Source: Choricystis sp. odSpoLacu1 (Eukaryota; Chlorophyta; Trebouxiophyceae). From it: a stretch of DNA of 64,000 bases. Both the position numbers and the translations under genes were made by a program. The DNA lies in the NCBI GenBank assembly GCA_958009055.1, contig OY253650.1:310001-374000 (forward strand), given 5' to 3'. Below the pieces are notes generated by a model. The model did no database searches. It was not told where the DNA came from and saw only the letters and a list, made by a program, of their open reading frames with translations. This document shows positions 53,309 to 64,000 of this stretch, piece after piece (position 1 is the stretch's first letter; every line of letters begins with the position of its first letter).

Positions 53309-55622
53309 ATGCTTCTCCACGCTTTCGTGGCCTGCCTGCTGGCCGCCTCCGCCGCGGCAGGCCCGCTGCGCCCGCCCCCGCTCCCCTTTGGCGCGGGCGA
53401 CCCCGCCCTTGCCGGCAAGGAGGCCGACTACGCTCACTTCTCCGACCTGATCGCCACCGTGCTGCTGGTGCGTGAAGGCGGCGTCGACAACGCGCTGGCC
53501 GCTGTCCCCAACCTGCACGACGAGACGGATGCCTACATCAAGACCATCTCCCTGCTCGCGTCCACGGGAAAGAATGCGTCAGAGTGGAAGGGGTTGTCGA
53601 CCGCCGCGCTGGCCAAGTTTGGCAAGAAGAACTGGACCGAGAGTGAGTGTGAATGTGTTGTGTGGTTGAAAGGGACAAGGAGAGCGTGTTTTGAGAGGGA
53701 GAGAGACGGGAAGATCACCCCCCACCCCCCACCCACCCCCCCCACACACCCAGACGACCCCGTTAAAGCGTGGAGCGACTCCGTGGAAGCCAAACTCAAC
53801 GCCACCGGCAAGCTGGTGTGGGATCCCTCCGCCGACCCCAAGGCCAACGCGACCACGGCTGCTCTGGATGCTTTCGCTGACAAGATTGGCGCCAACCCGG
53901 ACAACGCGACCCTGGCCGCCCTCAACGCCAAGCTGGCCGCGTACAACATCGAGGTCACCGGCAAGTCTGTGGCCCAACCCTCCAAGTTTGCCAATGAGGC
54001 GGCTGCGATTGCGCGCGGGATCACAGGTATTTCCCTTTCCGCCACCGCGGTCGAATTTGCGCCCTGCCTCATCTCGTACGGCGTGTCCGGCGTCTCGTTT
54101 GGCGGCACCGGCATCAATGTCGCCCCCGTCGGCCTGCAGATGTCGGCGTTGGGGACGTCAGTGGTGAGTAGTGTGTGTGGGTTGGTGTTTGGACGAGTGT
54201 GGTTTTTGGCTGAAAAACAAAAACGCTCACCCCTTTCCTCTCTCCCCCCCCATCCCACAGTCCGTCCAAGGCGCCAACATCCAGCCCTCCCTCATCCTGG
54301 TGCAACCGCTCGGCGCCAACGTGCAGCCCCAAGGCTTCCAGGTGGCCCCCTTCCTCATCGCGGTGTCCCCCCTGGGCGCCAACGTGCAGCCGCAGGGGCT
54401 GAACGTCGCGCCCAACGGCATCTCCGTCGTCCCCACCGGCACCTCCATCGCGCCCGCGGGCAAGGTGACCGCCCCCGTCGACATCGCGTACGCGCCCGTG
54501 GACATCGACATGGACCCGGACGCCGAGGTGGGTTATCGTGGATGGGAGGGAGAGGCGGGGCGTTGTTTGAGGGAAGGAGAGAGCCCCTTTTTTCGACCAT
54601 TTTCCCTTCTATTTTCCCCACCACACAGGACGAGGACCACGACCACGCCGACCACGACCACGCCGGCGGCGACGCCTCCCCCGACTCCGACATCCCGCCC
54701 CCCCCGGGTCGCCGCCGCATCCTGTCCACGCCGTCGCCCTTTTCCCCGGGCAAGCTCCACATCATGCCCGACCCCCTCGACCTCTCCAACGAGTTCCCGT
54801 CCGACTACCGCAACTGGGCGGCCGTCCTGTCCCAGGTGCTGCTCAAGAAGGAGGGGGATGGAGAGGCGGCGTCCAACGCGCTGGCGCGTGTCATGGTTGA
54901 CGCGCACGGCGCGCTCGCGCGCGCGGCCGACGGCGAACCCTTCCTCCCCCGCTTCCACCTGACCGACCCCGTCTTCCTGGGTGGCGGCGCCCCCAAGGGC
55001 CCCGCGGCCGGCCCTCCGATTGAGGCCACCCCGTTCTCCTCGGGCGCGTCCTTTGTCAACTTTGCGCCGTGCGTGCTGTCTGAAGACTACACCGGCCTCT
55101 CGGCCGACGCGGTCGGCCTGTCGATCTCGCCTGCCCTCGTCTCCATCTCGGCCGCCCTGGCCGCCAACGAGATTGTGGGCGTCAACCTCAACCCCAACCT
55201 CATCTTTTTGAGTGCGATCGGGGGCCAGGTCAACCCGCAGGGCCTCAACGTGCAGCCCGCCCTCCTCTACGTCGGCCCGATCGGCGTCAACGTGCAGCCC
55301 CAGGGCGGCAACATTCAGCCCACCCTCATCAATGTGGCGCCGCTGGGCGCGGGTGTGCAGCCGGTGGGCAGGTGAGTGGAACGAGAGGGTTTTGGCGTGT
55401 TGAGAGGTGGTCTGGATCGCGACGCGCACAACCGAAAAACCAACCCCCTTGTTCTTCCCTCTCCCACCACCCAGGCTCATCGCGCCCGCCCACAAAGTGT
55501 TCGCCCCCGTCCACAAAGCGTACGCCCCCGTCAAGGAGGACACAGTGGAAGGCGACAACCCCAAGATCGACCTGGTCAAGGTGGTGGAGAAGGAGGGCGG
55601 CAAACCCGCCAAAGAGCCATGA
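53309..55622 (+). CDS. Secreted protein with duplicated NVQPQG-type repeat modules and His-rich linker
   Basis: Five exons, 53309-53642, 53754-54163, 54261-54527, 54629-55371 and 55475-55622, give 633 residues in consistent phase. A signal peptide, MLLHAFVACLLAASAAAG, begins the protein. Homologous parts occur twice: a helical start (DYAHFSDLIATVLL at 40; DYRNWAAVLSQVLL at 396), a FAPC motif (about 213 and 482), and short repeats such as GANVQPQGLNVAPNGISVVP and GVNVQPQGGNIQPTLINVAP, spaced like beta-helix turns. The two halves are joined by a metal-binding-looking DEDHDHADHDHAGGD. There is no transmembrane anchor, and the tail is Lys/Val/Pro-rich. It may be a cell-wall or extracellular structural protein; I recognise no named family. 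Confidence 0.8.
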
Positions 55623-56079
55623 GTTGGATGATCGATGAAAAACCACCCCTCTTTTTTCTTTCCCTTTCGAAGTTCAACCCCCCCCCCCCCACCCCCCCTT
55701 TTTCCATTTGCATTTTACTTTCCCCCCTTTTGCTGAGTTTGTTGGCGGCGAGGGCAGGGGGGACGGGGCTTGTGCCCCCCTCCCCCCGGGCCCCCAAGAG
55801 ACACAAGCGGGGGCGAGCCGCCCTGCTGGTGGAGCGCCCCCCGTTGCCTCGCGAGACACCATCCTAATACGGAGGCCAGCCGTCTGTGACCGTGTTACCT
55901 CGCTGCCGTGAGTTGTCGGGTAAAGGCGGCCGCCCTGGGGCGTCGCTGTGGTTTTGCCAGACGCTGGGTTCCCTCCCCCGCGTTCCCGCGTTCCCCCCTC
56001 CCCCTTTTGTTCCGCCGTCTGTAAAAAAGACGGCCTGGCACAAAACCACGGTACACACACAAAAAACTAGGACAGTTTT
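55623..56079. other. Convergent intergenic region with hairpin
   Basis: 3' regions of the secreted repeat gene and of the diflavin reductase. A C12 run lies at 55679-55690. The hairpin at 56014-56034 has a TGTAA in its top. No gene seen. Confidence 0.5.
56014..56034. terminator. Hairpin with TGTAA, possible 3'-end element
   Basis: GCCGTCT and AGACGGC pair perfectly over seven bases around the loop GTAAAAA. It lies 46 bp past the stop of the diflavin reductase (minus strand) and about 390 bp past the stop of the plus-strand gene. The last arm base plus loop spell TGTAA on the plus strand. Confidence 0.4.
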
Positions 56080-58069
56080 TCACGCCCACGTCTCCTCGCA
56101 CAGCCGCCGCTCCGCCACCAGTCGCCGCACCCACGCTTTGGCGCCCGCCGTGTCCAGCCCGCCCGCTGTTTCCGCCACCCCCTCCAGCGCCCGTCTCACC
56201 CCCGCTGGCATGGCGCCCGCTGCGCCCGCCACGTAGATCGTGCCGCGGTGGGTGTCAAGTGCGGTCCACACGGCGGAGGCGGCTTGCTTGAGCGCGTGCG
56301 ACACATAAAACTTGCTCTCCGCGTCCCTCGACGCGGCCACGTGCAGTGACGCCAGCACGCCGGCTTTCAGAGCTTTCTCCCAGTCCGCCTCAAAGTGGCA
56401 GTCTGCGGCGCGGGAGCGGCAGCCGAAGAAGAGGCGGCAGGGTGGGGGGAGCGGGGCGGCCGCTGCCGCGCGCTGCGCACACACCACCGCCCGCTGCTGC
56501 AGAATCGCACGCATGGGGGCGACGCCCGTGCCCGGCCCCACCAGCACCAGGGGTGCATCCTGGGGCGGGGGCGGCAGGGAGCCGGCCTCAACCCAGAGCG
56601 GGACTTCTGTGTTTGGCACCCACCCACCCATCCAGCTGCTGACCAGGCCACGCACCCGGCGGCCGTGGGGGGACTGGTAGTCCACGACCGCGACCGCCAG
56701 GTCCAGGGTGGTGCCGTCCGGGGTCCATGAGGCGATGGAAAAGCGGCGCGGGCGCAGGCGCGGCGCGGCTGTGAGGAGCCATGGGAGAGATGGCTCCGCC
56801 TGCGGAAAATCGGCCAGCACGGCCGCCAGCGACCTCGACTCGGACGTGCAGTACAGGTCCAGCTCGTCCCGGCCGGAGGGGGACGCAAAGGCGGCCAGGC
56901 GGTCGGCAGCGGGGCCGGGAGGCGTGGCAGCGGCCAGCACACCAAACAAGCGGCGGCGTGGGGGGGCGCCGTCCAACTCCAGCACGCCGGCAACCAGGGC
57001 GGCCGCAGAGGCAACCACGGGGGGGGCGTGCGGGGCCGACGGCGAGGTGACGCGCAGCGTGGCGGTGGGGGAGACGCCGACGCGCGCGCACAGAAGAGAG
57101 ACCGATGCTGTGCTCTGTGCCGGCAGCACCGCCGCCACGTCGCCCGGTGCGTGCGGCAGCGGCGGTGTCACGCGCAGCACGATGGTGCGCACGTCTTGGA
57201 AGTGAGTCTCCGCCGTCATGCGGTCGTTGGCGGCGACGGTGGCGGCCGCGGGCGCGCCCGCGCCGCGCCCGCGTGCTGTGCCCTCCCGCGCGGTTCCGGG
57301 GGGCGAGTCCCCGCCCGCGGCGGCGGCATCCAGCACCGCAAACGCGGCGTGCGCGGCCAGAATGTCGGTGAGAGGAGGGATGCAGGCGTGGGGAGGGGGT
57401 GGGGAGGCGGCGTCTACAACCTCCACGTGGAAACGTGGGACGCCGATGCTGCCATCGACGTCACTGTCGGCTGGACGCACCCCCTCCCCACTCCACACAG
57501 GCTCCAGGCCCGCGCTGCGCAGGCCGCTCCACAGGCTGGGCAGCCACGCGTCCAACGCGGCGTCCACGCCGCCGCGCGCGGCCGCGTCGCTCAAGCACAG
57601 CGGCGCGAGGGGCGCCCACCCCAGCTGGGCCAGCCTGGCGCCCATTTTCTTGGCCACCACGTTGAACTCGGCGTACCCGCTGTCCCCCAGGCCAAACACG
57701 GCGCCCCGCAGGCCGGCCAGGGAGCCGGGGGGCAGGACCGCGCGCATTACAAACCTCCAAAAACGGCGCAGGTTGGAGGGGGGGTCGCCCTGGCCCGCGG
57801 TGGCCACCACAAACACGACGGCGGGTTCGGAGGGTAGGGAGGCGACGGCATAGTTGTCGGCGGGCAGGACGGAGGGGTGGTAGCCGCGGCGGGACGCTTC
57901 GCGGCCGACGCGGTCGGCAAGGTCCTGTGGAGAGAAAAAGGGGCATTTTTGTTGTGTGTTTTGTTCACTTTATCTCTCTCTGTGTTTCACACACACACGC
58001 GCACACACCCACCTGGGCGGTGCCCGTCTCCGAGCCGTACAGCACGAGCAGGCGGCGGGTCGACGCCAT
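56080..58069 (-). CDS. NDOR1: NADPH-dependent diflavin reductase (NDOR1/ATR3/Tah18)
   Basis: Passes electrons from NADPH through FAD and FMN to the Dre2/anamorsin protein in cytosolic iron-sulfur assembly. Minus-strand exons 58069-58013 and 57924-56080 give 633 residues. The FMN domain has RRLLVLYGSETGTAQ, FVVATAGQGDPPSNLRRFW and VFGLGDSGYAEFN. The FAD part has RPRRFSIAS and RGLVSSWM. The NADPH part has LVGPGTGVAPMRAILQQR, LFFGCRSRAADCHFEADW and a terminal CEETWA. The lack of a membrane anchor and of the cytochrome-P450-reductase connecting insert fits NDOR1. Head-to-head with the importin gene (233 bp between starts). Confidence 0.95.
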
Positions 58070-58302
58070 TTGCGTGTGCGTGTGCGTGCGCGTGTGTGTG
58101 TGGGAGACGGCAGGCCACCGCGACGACCCCTCTGGTGTGGCTTGCGTGTTGTGCCACACGCGTGCGCGCGTGCTGGCTGCCCCGATGTCTCGCTGAAAAA
58201 AAAAAAAACAAAGAAGAGTGTTTTTTTTTTCGCCGGCATTCGTTCGACAACCAAAACTCTTTTTCCAATCCCGTCGCTACCCTCCTCCCTCCTCTCCCGC
58301 CC

Positions 58303-61300
58303 ATGGCACAACCTCCACAGAACCTGCCACCCGCCCTGGTGCCCGCCCTGGCCGCCCTGTACGGCGGCGGCGGCGCCAGCGGCCCCGCGTCCCCGGGCGA
58401 CGAACACGCACGCCGCGCGGCGGAGGCGTGGTTGGTCGACTTTCAGAAAAGCGATACCGCGTGGCAGGTGGGGGAGAGAGAGAGAGTGGTGATGTGAAAG
58501 GGCTGTGTGACGGATCGGCCAGACTTGAAACCAAAATCAACTCCACCCTCAGGCCTCCTTCTCTGTCCTCGCCTGGGCCGCCGCCCCGCCCGCCGCCCGC
58601 ACGTTTGCCGCTCAAACGCTGAGATCAAAGTGCAGACGCCAGCTGGACGCCGTGCCTCCCGCCGACAGGGGCGGCCTGCGCGACCGGTTGTTGGCGTCCG
58701 CGCGTGCCGAACCCGGTGGCCCCGCCTGCTCCGTCCTGCTGGCCGCCGCCGCCGACGTGGCGGTCGACTGGGACGGGTTTGGCGACTGGGCGACCGCCGC
58801 GGACGCGATGGGCGGCGGCGCCCCGGGGCTGCGTTTTTTGACGGCCGCGGCAGACGCGGCCGCCGAAGAGACGCGCGGCGCCGGTCGCGCGGCCGCGCTG
58901 GCCGCCGCCCGCACCGCCCTGCCGTGGACGGCGACTGTCGCTGCCGCGGTGGGCACTCCTGCCGCCGACGCCGCCGCCGCCCTGGGCGCGTGGGCGAGGG
59001 CGGGGGCGCTGGCGGAGGACGTCGGGACGGCGGGTCGCGACGCGGCGGTCGCGCTCACATCGCGCGCGTTCTCCACCCTCACCTCCCCCGACGCAGGCGA
59101 CGACGCCATCGCTGCAGCTGCAGCCGCCATCGAGGACGTGGCAGACTGCGCCCACCCGGGCGCGTACGGGGGCGTGCTGTTGTCTGGGCTGCCCCCCCTC
59201 CCCGCCGCAGCGACCGCCGCGGCCGCGGCCGACGACGGCGACCGAGCGGGCGCCATCGCGCGCGCCTATGCAGCTGTGGCTCGTGCCGCCGCCCACCTGG
59301 CGGTGGGCGCGGGCGACCCTGGGCCCGGGCTCAGGGCGGGGCTGCGGACGTTGACACGCCTGCCCGCGACCGCGGCCGCGGCCACATCCGCCAGGGAGCC
59401 CGCCTCCGCCCCCGCCCTGGACGCGTGGGCCGACCTGGCCCACGCCCACACCAGTGGCGCCGTCGATGATGCTCCCGGGGGGGCGCTGGACGAGGGTGCA
59501 GCGAGTGCAGAGTTTGCTGGCGTCGTGTCCGACATCGCGGCCGCCCTCGCCACCGCCGCCGCCGTCGACGGCGGCGGCGGCGCCGCCCCTCTGGCGGCTG
59601 CTGCCGGTGACGCCCTCGCCTCAGCCTGCCGCGTCACGGGCGCGGCCGCGTTCCTGGATGCTGTCGACGCGGGCGCGCGGTCGGCGCGTGCGCCGCCGCG
59701 CGCCGCCCTCGACGCGGCCCTCGCCGCCCTGGCGGCGGCCGCGGACGACGTCGGCACCGCGGCAGCGGGGGGCGAACCCGGCGTCAGCGACCGCGTGCTG
59801 GCGTTGATCGGGGTGGCGGCCGCAGACGGCAGCGCGCGTGTGCGGGCGGTGCTGGTGACCCCGCTTGCCGCTCTCGCCCCCCCGTTGACGACCGCGGCCG
59901 CGGCGCGGGGCGGGCCCGCTGGTGCGGCCGCTTTCGCGGCAGCCGTGCTGGATGCGGTTGCGCCCGCCTTCAACGACGCTGACTCAGTCGTCGCGGCCGC
60001 GGCGGCCGACGCGGCCGCGCGCGCGTGCGAAGCCGCCGCGTCCGCGCACGCGCCCCTGCCGCCACAGACAGCAGGCGCCCTGGTGACCGCTGCCCTGGCC
60101 GCTCGCCACCCTGACGCGGCGGTAGCCCTGGTGGCTGCCGCCGCGGCGTGCGTGTCGGGGCGGGGGGCGGCTGGGTCGGAGGCGCAGACAGCGGTCGTGA
60201 GCGCGTTCACGTCCCCGCTCGCGCCCGCGCTCGCAGCCGCGTCATCGTCGCCCACCCCTCACACCATTGCGGCTGCGGTGTCGTGTTTTTCCCATCTGCG
60301 CACTCTGCTCGCCAGCTGTGGCAGCTGGCTGGGCAGCGGCGGTGCCCTGGGGGACGGTCCTCCCGCAGTCGGCGCGCCGCCGCCGCCCGGCTCCCTGGCG
60401 GCAGCCGTCACCACCGCCCTGACGCGTGAGTGGCCGGTACTAGAGTCTGCTCTCACGTCTGCGCACACTGACGCGTCCATTCGGCGTGCCGCGTGCCGCG
60501 CCGCGGCCGCCGCGGCGGGGGCGCTGGGTGGTGCCGCGTTGGCCCCCCTGCTGCCCTCCCTCGCGCGCGCGGCCGCCGCCGCCCTGGACGCTCCCGGAGG
60601 CGTGGACGCGACCTCCCTACTGGCCCGCGTGCTGGCTGACGCGACGACGCCGGCCGCGCGGTCGGCGGCGCTGGCCGCGCTCGCGGCCGCTGGCGGCGGC
60701 GCCACAGCCGCCCGCGTCACGACACGTGCCGGCGCGGCCGCCGACCCGGAGGCCGCCACGGGGCTGGCCACGCTGACGAGCGCCGCGTTACGCGGCACGA
60801 CCGGCTGGCCCGAGCTGGGGGGGAGGCTGCCGCCGCTGGGCGATGGCGCTGGGGTTGAGCGCGCGGCGGCGGCCGCCGCTGCCGCACACCGAGACACCGC
60901 CACTGCAGGCTTGGCCGCCCTGGCTGAGCTGTACAGAGCGGCCACGAGTGCTGTGGATGGCGCCAGCCTGGCGTCCGCCGCCCCGACTGCAGCCGCAGCC
61001 GCGCTGGCCGCGCTGGCGGGGCCGTCGCCGCTCGCGCGGCTGCACCGCGCGGCGTCTGTGCTCGCAGCCCTTGCCTGCTGCGCGGCTGATGGTGGCGGCG
61101 CCCCCCACCACACCGACTGGGTGACGCAGGGCGCGTCCCTGGCTGGCGTGGCGCTGCCTGGGGACGTGGCGGACGCGTGGCGGTCGCTGGTGGGGGTGGT
61201 GGCGAGTGGCGGCGACAGCGGAGGAGACAACGCGCTCCCTCTGCCGCCGCCCCCGCCCCCGCCACCCAGCGGGCTGCCCCTCCCTCCTCCTCCACCCCTG

Positions 61301-61423
61301 TCCACCCTGCCGCCCGGGCCACGCCGCCGCGTGACCGACGCGGACGACGCGCTGGCGACCGAGGCGGGACGTGAGCTGAGGGCGGCGCTGCGGCGGCTGG
61401 CGGAGCGGGCGGAGCGGGAGTGA
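58303..61423 (+). CDS. Importin-beta family nuclear transport receptor (transportin-3/MOS14-like)
   Basis: Exons 58303-58467 and 58553-61423 give 1,011 residues. The N-terminus, LVPALAALYGGGGASG then ARRAAEAWLVDFQKSDTAW and FAAQTLRSKCRRQL, matches the first HEAT repeats of transportin-3/importin-13. The rest is Ala-rich helical HEAT-type repeats without clear motifs, because Ala bias has worn them down. A Pro-rich insert ([10 protein letters not shown] region) lies near the C-terminus. TNPO3/MOS14 imports SR splicing factors; the assignment within the family depends mainly on the first 90 residues. Confidence 0.82.
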
Positions 61424-61619
61424 GGGGAGGTGTGTGTGAGGGCGATTGTAGGCGTGTGTGATCAACCGTGTTTCAGAGAAGCAACGGCAGGAGCTGGGAG
61501 GAGGGGCACAGAGAAAAACGCAGAGACGACGGCCGACGACGTTTTTTTTCGTCACTCTTTGCGCCGGCATTCTCCGCCCCGCGCCCGCGCGCCCCTCTCG
61601 GCCCCCCCACCTCACAGCC

Positions 61620-62351
61620 ATGGGTCGCGGCCCCCACATCAAGCCCATGTTCCCGCGCGGCAAGTGGAAGATTCTGCGCGGCGACACGGTCGCCATCACG
61701 GCCGGCCGCGACGCGGGGGCGACCGGCGTCGTCAGCCGCGTCGTGCGGGACGACAAGCGCCCCGCCGTCATTGTGGAGGGGAGGAATTTGGTGAGAGTGA
61801 TGTGGGGGGAGAGGGGCGAGGCGGCCGGGCACAGCGATTGCACGGGTGGTTCGTTTTTTTCAACCCCCTCTCTTCCTCCCTCCGCCTCTAGGCCAAAAAA
61901 CACATCAAGCGCACCGCCGACACGCCGGGCGGCACGATCAGCATCGAGGTGAGGCGCTAGAGAGAGATAAATGAATACAGTGAGTTGGAGTGTGGAGCCG
62001 GAACACACTCTCATCCCCTCAACCTCCTCCCTCCCCTTCCACACACAGACCCCCATCCACTACTCCAACGTGCGCCTCGTGGACCCCGTCACCAAGGCCC
62101 CCGTCCGCGTGGCGTGGCGGTACCTGGAGGACGGGTCCAAGGTGAGGGTGACACGGGGTGCCAAAGCGTCCGGGGCTGTGCTGCCACGCCCCGAGATTCT
62201 GGCCCAGAGGCGGGTGCCGGTGCCGCTGGCGGGGGCCAAGGACACGGCGACGGCTGCAGCCACTGCGGTGACGCACGTGCCGGGCAGCCTGCCGTCGCTA
62301 CTGCGGCGGGGGGTGGTGGGGCGCGGGTTTGCGGCGGAAGGGGGAGGGTGA
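61620..62351 (+). CDS. Ribosomal protein uL24, organellar (mitochondrial type)
   Basis: Large-subunit protein that starts ribosome assembly. Exons 61620-61790, 61892-61948 and 62049-62351 give 176 residues. The KOW motif region is [20 protein letters not shown], with [17 protein letters not shown] and [20 protein letters not shown] following, then [20 protein letters not shown]. The start [18 protein letters not shown] and the C-terminal extension with [11 protein letters not shown] fit the mitochondrial uL24 type better than the plastid or cytosolic one. No long presequence is visible, as in other mitochondrial uL24 proteins. Confidence 0.9.
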
Positions 62352-62554
62352 GAGTTTGTTGGTTTTTGGTGGTGTTCTGAGGTGAGGCTCTCTGTGTGTA
62401 GAAACATGAAAAACTGTGCGCTGTGTCCAGGGGCAGGCGGTGTGTCGTTTTTTGCAGTGCGGGGAGAGAAAAAAGGACGACCGCAGCGTCGCAAGTTGAC
62501 GTCAACACCTTTCCTTTTTTTCCCTCTCCCCACCTCCTTCCACAAAAAAAAAAC

Positions 62555-63862
62555 ATGCACGCCCTCACCGCGTCGACCTCCGTGGCCACTGCTCGGTGCG
62601 CGTGTGGCGCAATGGAGGAGAGGGAGAGAGAGGCGCGCGGCGCCCGACGCAGACACCACCCAATCGCTCACCCTTGTTCCCTTTCCTTCCCCTCCCCTCC
62701 CCCCACACAGCCCCGCCGCCCGCCGCCCCCGCACCGTCGCCATGCGCGCATCGGTGGAGACGACGCAGGTGAGTGAATGCGGAGGGAAAGGGATCGTTTT
62801 GGCTGGCCCCACTGCACAAAAAAACGGGGGCAGCCCCGTCGTGCGCACGAGCGGCCGAAAACGCACTCAGGACACGACCCGCCCCTCCCACTCCGCACCC
62901 TCACCCAGACCGTCGCCGACTCCAAGTTTGCCGACTACAAGCCCACCACCGCCTTCTTCTTCCCGGGGCAGGGCGCCCAGACGGTGGGCATGGCGGCCGA
63001 CGTGGCGGCGGCCGTCCCCGCCGCGGGCGCCCTGTTTGCGACCGCCTCTGAGATCCTGGGGTACGACCTCCTCTCCGTCTGCGCCACGGGCCCCAAGGAC
63101 AGGCTGGACACGACCGCCGTGTCCCAGCCCGCCATCTATGTGGCCTCGCTGGCGGCGGTGGAGAAGGTCAAGGCGGTGCAGGGGGCCGCCATCATCGACG
63201 CGGTCGACGTGGCGTGCGGCCTCTCCCTCGGTGAGTACACCGCGCTGACGTTTGCGGGCACCCTCACGTTCGAGGACGGCCTCAAACTCGTGAAACTGCG
63301 TGGCGAGTCCATGCAGGCGGCCGCCGATGCCGCCCCCTCCACCATGGTGAGCGTGATCGGGCTCGATGCTGCCAAAACGGCCGAGCTGTGCGAAGCTGCG
63401 ACCGCCGAGGTCGGCGCCGCGGACGGCGTCCGCATCGCCAACTTCCTGTGCAACGGCAACTACGCGGTGTCGGGCGGCGTGGCTGGCTGCGACGCGGTCG
63501 AGAAGCTGGCCAAATCGTTCGGCGCGCGCATGTGTGTGCGGTTGGCGGTGGCCGGTGCTTTCCACACTGATTACATGAAGCCCGCGGAGGAAGCTCTCCG
63601 CGCCGCCCTGGCCGCCACCCCGGTCGCCTCCCCCCGCATCCCCGTCATCTCCAACGTGGACGCCGTCCCCCACGCCGACCCCGCCGTCATTAAGGACATT
63701 CTGGCGCGCCAACTGACGTCCCCCGTGCAGTGGGAGACGACTTTGAACACGCTGCTGTCGCGGGGGCTCGTCAAATCGTACGAGGTGGGGCCCAACAAGG
63801 TCATCGCCGGCATCATGAAGCGGGTGGACAAGAAGCACGTGGTGGAGAATGTGACGGTGTGA
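62555..63862 (+). CDS. MCAT: Malonyl-CoA:acyl-carrier-protein transacylase, plastid
   Basis: Loads malonyl groups on ACP for plastid type-II fatty acid synthesis. Exons 62555-62595, 62711-62768 and 62909-63862 give 350 residues. Exons 1 and 2 encode the transit peptide MHALTASTSVATA... through PRTVAMRASVETTQ. The enzyme has FFFPGQGAQTVGM, SQPAIYVASLAAVE, GLSLGEYTALTFAG with the nucleophilic Ser, KLRGESMQAAADA with the malonate-binding Arg, AGAFHTDYMKPAEE with the catalytic His, and VQWETTLNTLL. All FabD landmarks are present. A TGTAA signal lies 28 bp after the stop. Confidence 0.96.
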
Positions 63863-63890
63863 AAAGAAGTTTGATGGTGGGTTTGAGAGT

Positions 63891-63895
63891 TGTAA
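63891..63895 (+). promoter_or_regulatory. Putative TGTAA poly(A) signal of MCAT
   Basis: TGTAA followed by a run of A, 28 bp after the stop codon of the transacylase gene. Confidence 0.55.
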
Positions 63896-64000
63896 AAAAA
63901 ATTTTGACCGAAAAGACGCGTTGAAAAGCACAACGCCATTGCATTCGACACTCTTTGGCCGCGCCGCCCCCCCCACACGCGCGCCTCTTCCGCCACGCGG

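Overview
The window is nuclear DNA from a green alga, roughly two-thirds G+C by eye. Genes are small and tightly packed on both strands. Most are split by short GT-AG introns (about 70-150 bp, donor usually GTGAG, acceptor usually CACACAG). The chlorophyte assignment rests on two major LHCII (Lhcb) genes, a CURT1 thylakoid-curvature protein, plastid-type adenylate kinase, malonyl-CoA:ACP transacylase and cystathionine gamma-synthase, an RWP-RK factor, and TGTAA poly(A) signals behind several genes. The species cannot be named from the sequence.

Layout. 0-10 kb: 3' part of a hexokinase, a large multi-pass metallophosphoesterase, then two LHCII genes in tandem. 10-21.6 kb: adenylate kinase, TFIIH helicase XPD, an orphan gene, tubulin cofactor C, cystathionine gamma-synthase, a PP2C phosphatase (frame-broken), a 78-residue C2H2 zinc protein, a small orphan, and a Cys-rich protein with an internal repeat. 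21.9-29 kb: a MYST acetyltransferase lacking its zinc-finger cysteines, a SWIM protein, a PKA-like AGC kinase, and the CDKAL1-type tRNA methylthiotransferase. 29-39.4 kb: CDC14 phosphatase, TilS-type tRNA-lysidine synthase (frame-broken), Tim22, a TAN1/THUMPD1-like protein, a nucleoplasmin-like acidic protein, an RWP-RK protein, AP-4 sigma and CURT1. 39.8-48 kb: a second MYST acetyltransferase with an intact zinc finger, AP-4 mu, a 57-residue membrane microprotein, SERINC and RtcB. 48-64 kb: a low-complexity BAH-like protein, CNOT9, a secreted internally duplicated repeat protein, a diflavin reductase, an importin-beta, ribosomal protein uL24 and malonyl-CoA:ACP transacylase.

The genes do not form an operon-like pathway, but some groupings are notable. 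Two of the four AP-4 subunits lie within 5.4 kb. Three tRNA-modification enzymes (CDKAL1, TilS, TAN1) and the tRNA ligase RtcB share the window. Several gene pairs are head-to-head with 121-465 bp between start codons. At least five genes, and probably a sixth, change reading frame, mostly inside C/G homopolymers of nine or more or GC-dinucleotide tracts. Assembly indels are the simplest explanation; real variation or frameshifting is not excluded. The least explained proteins are the secreted duplicated repeat protein (53309-55622) and the Cys-rich repeat protein (20823-21587).
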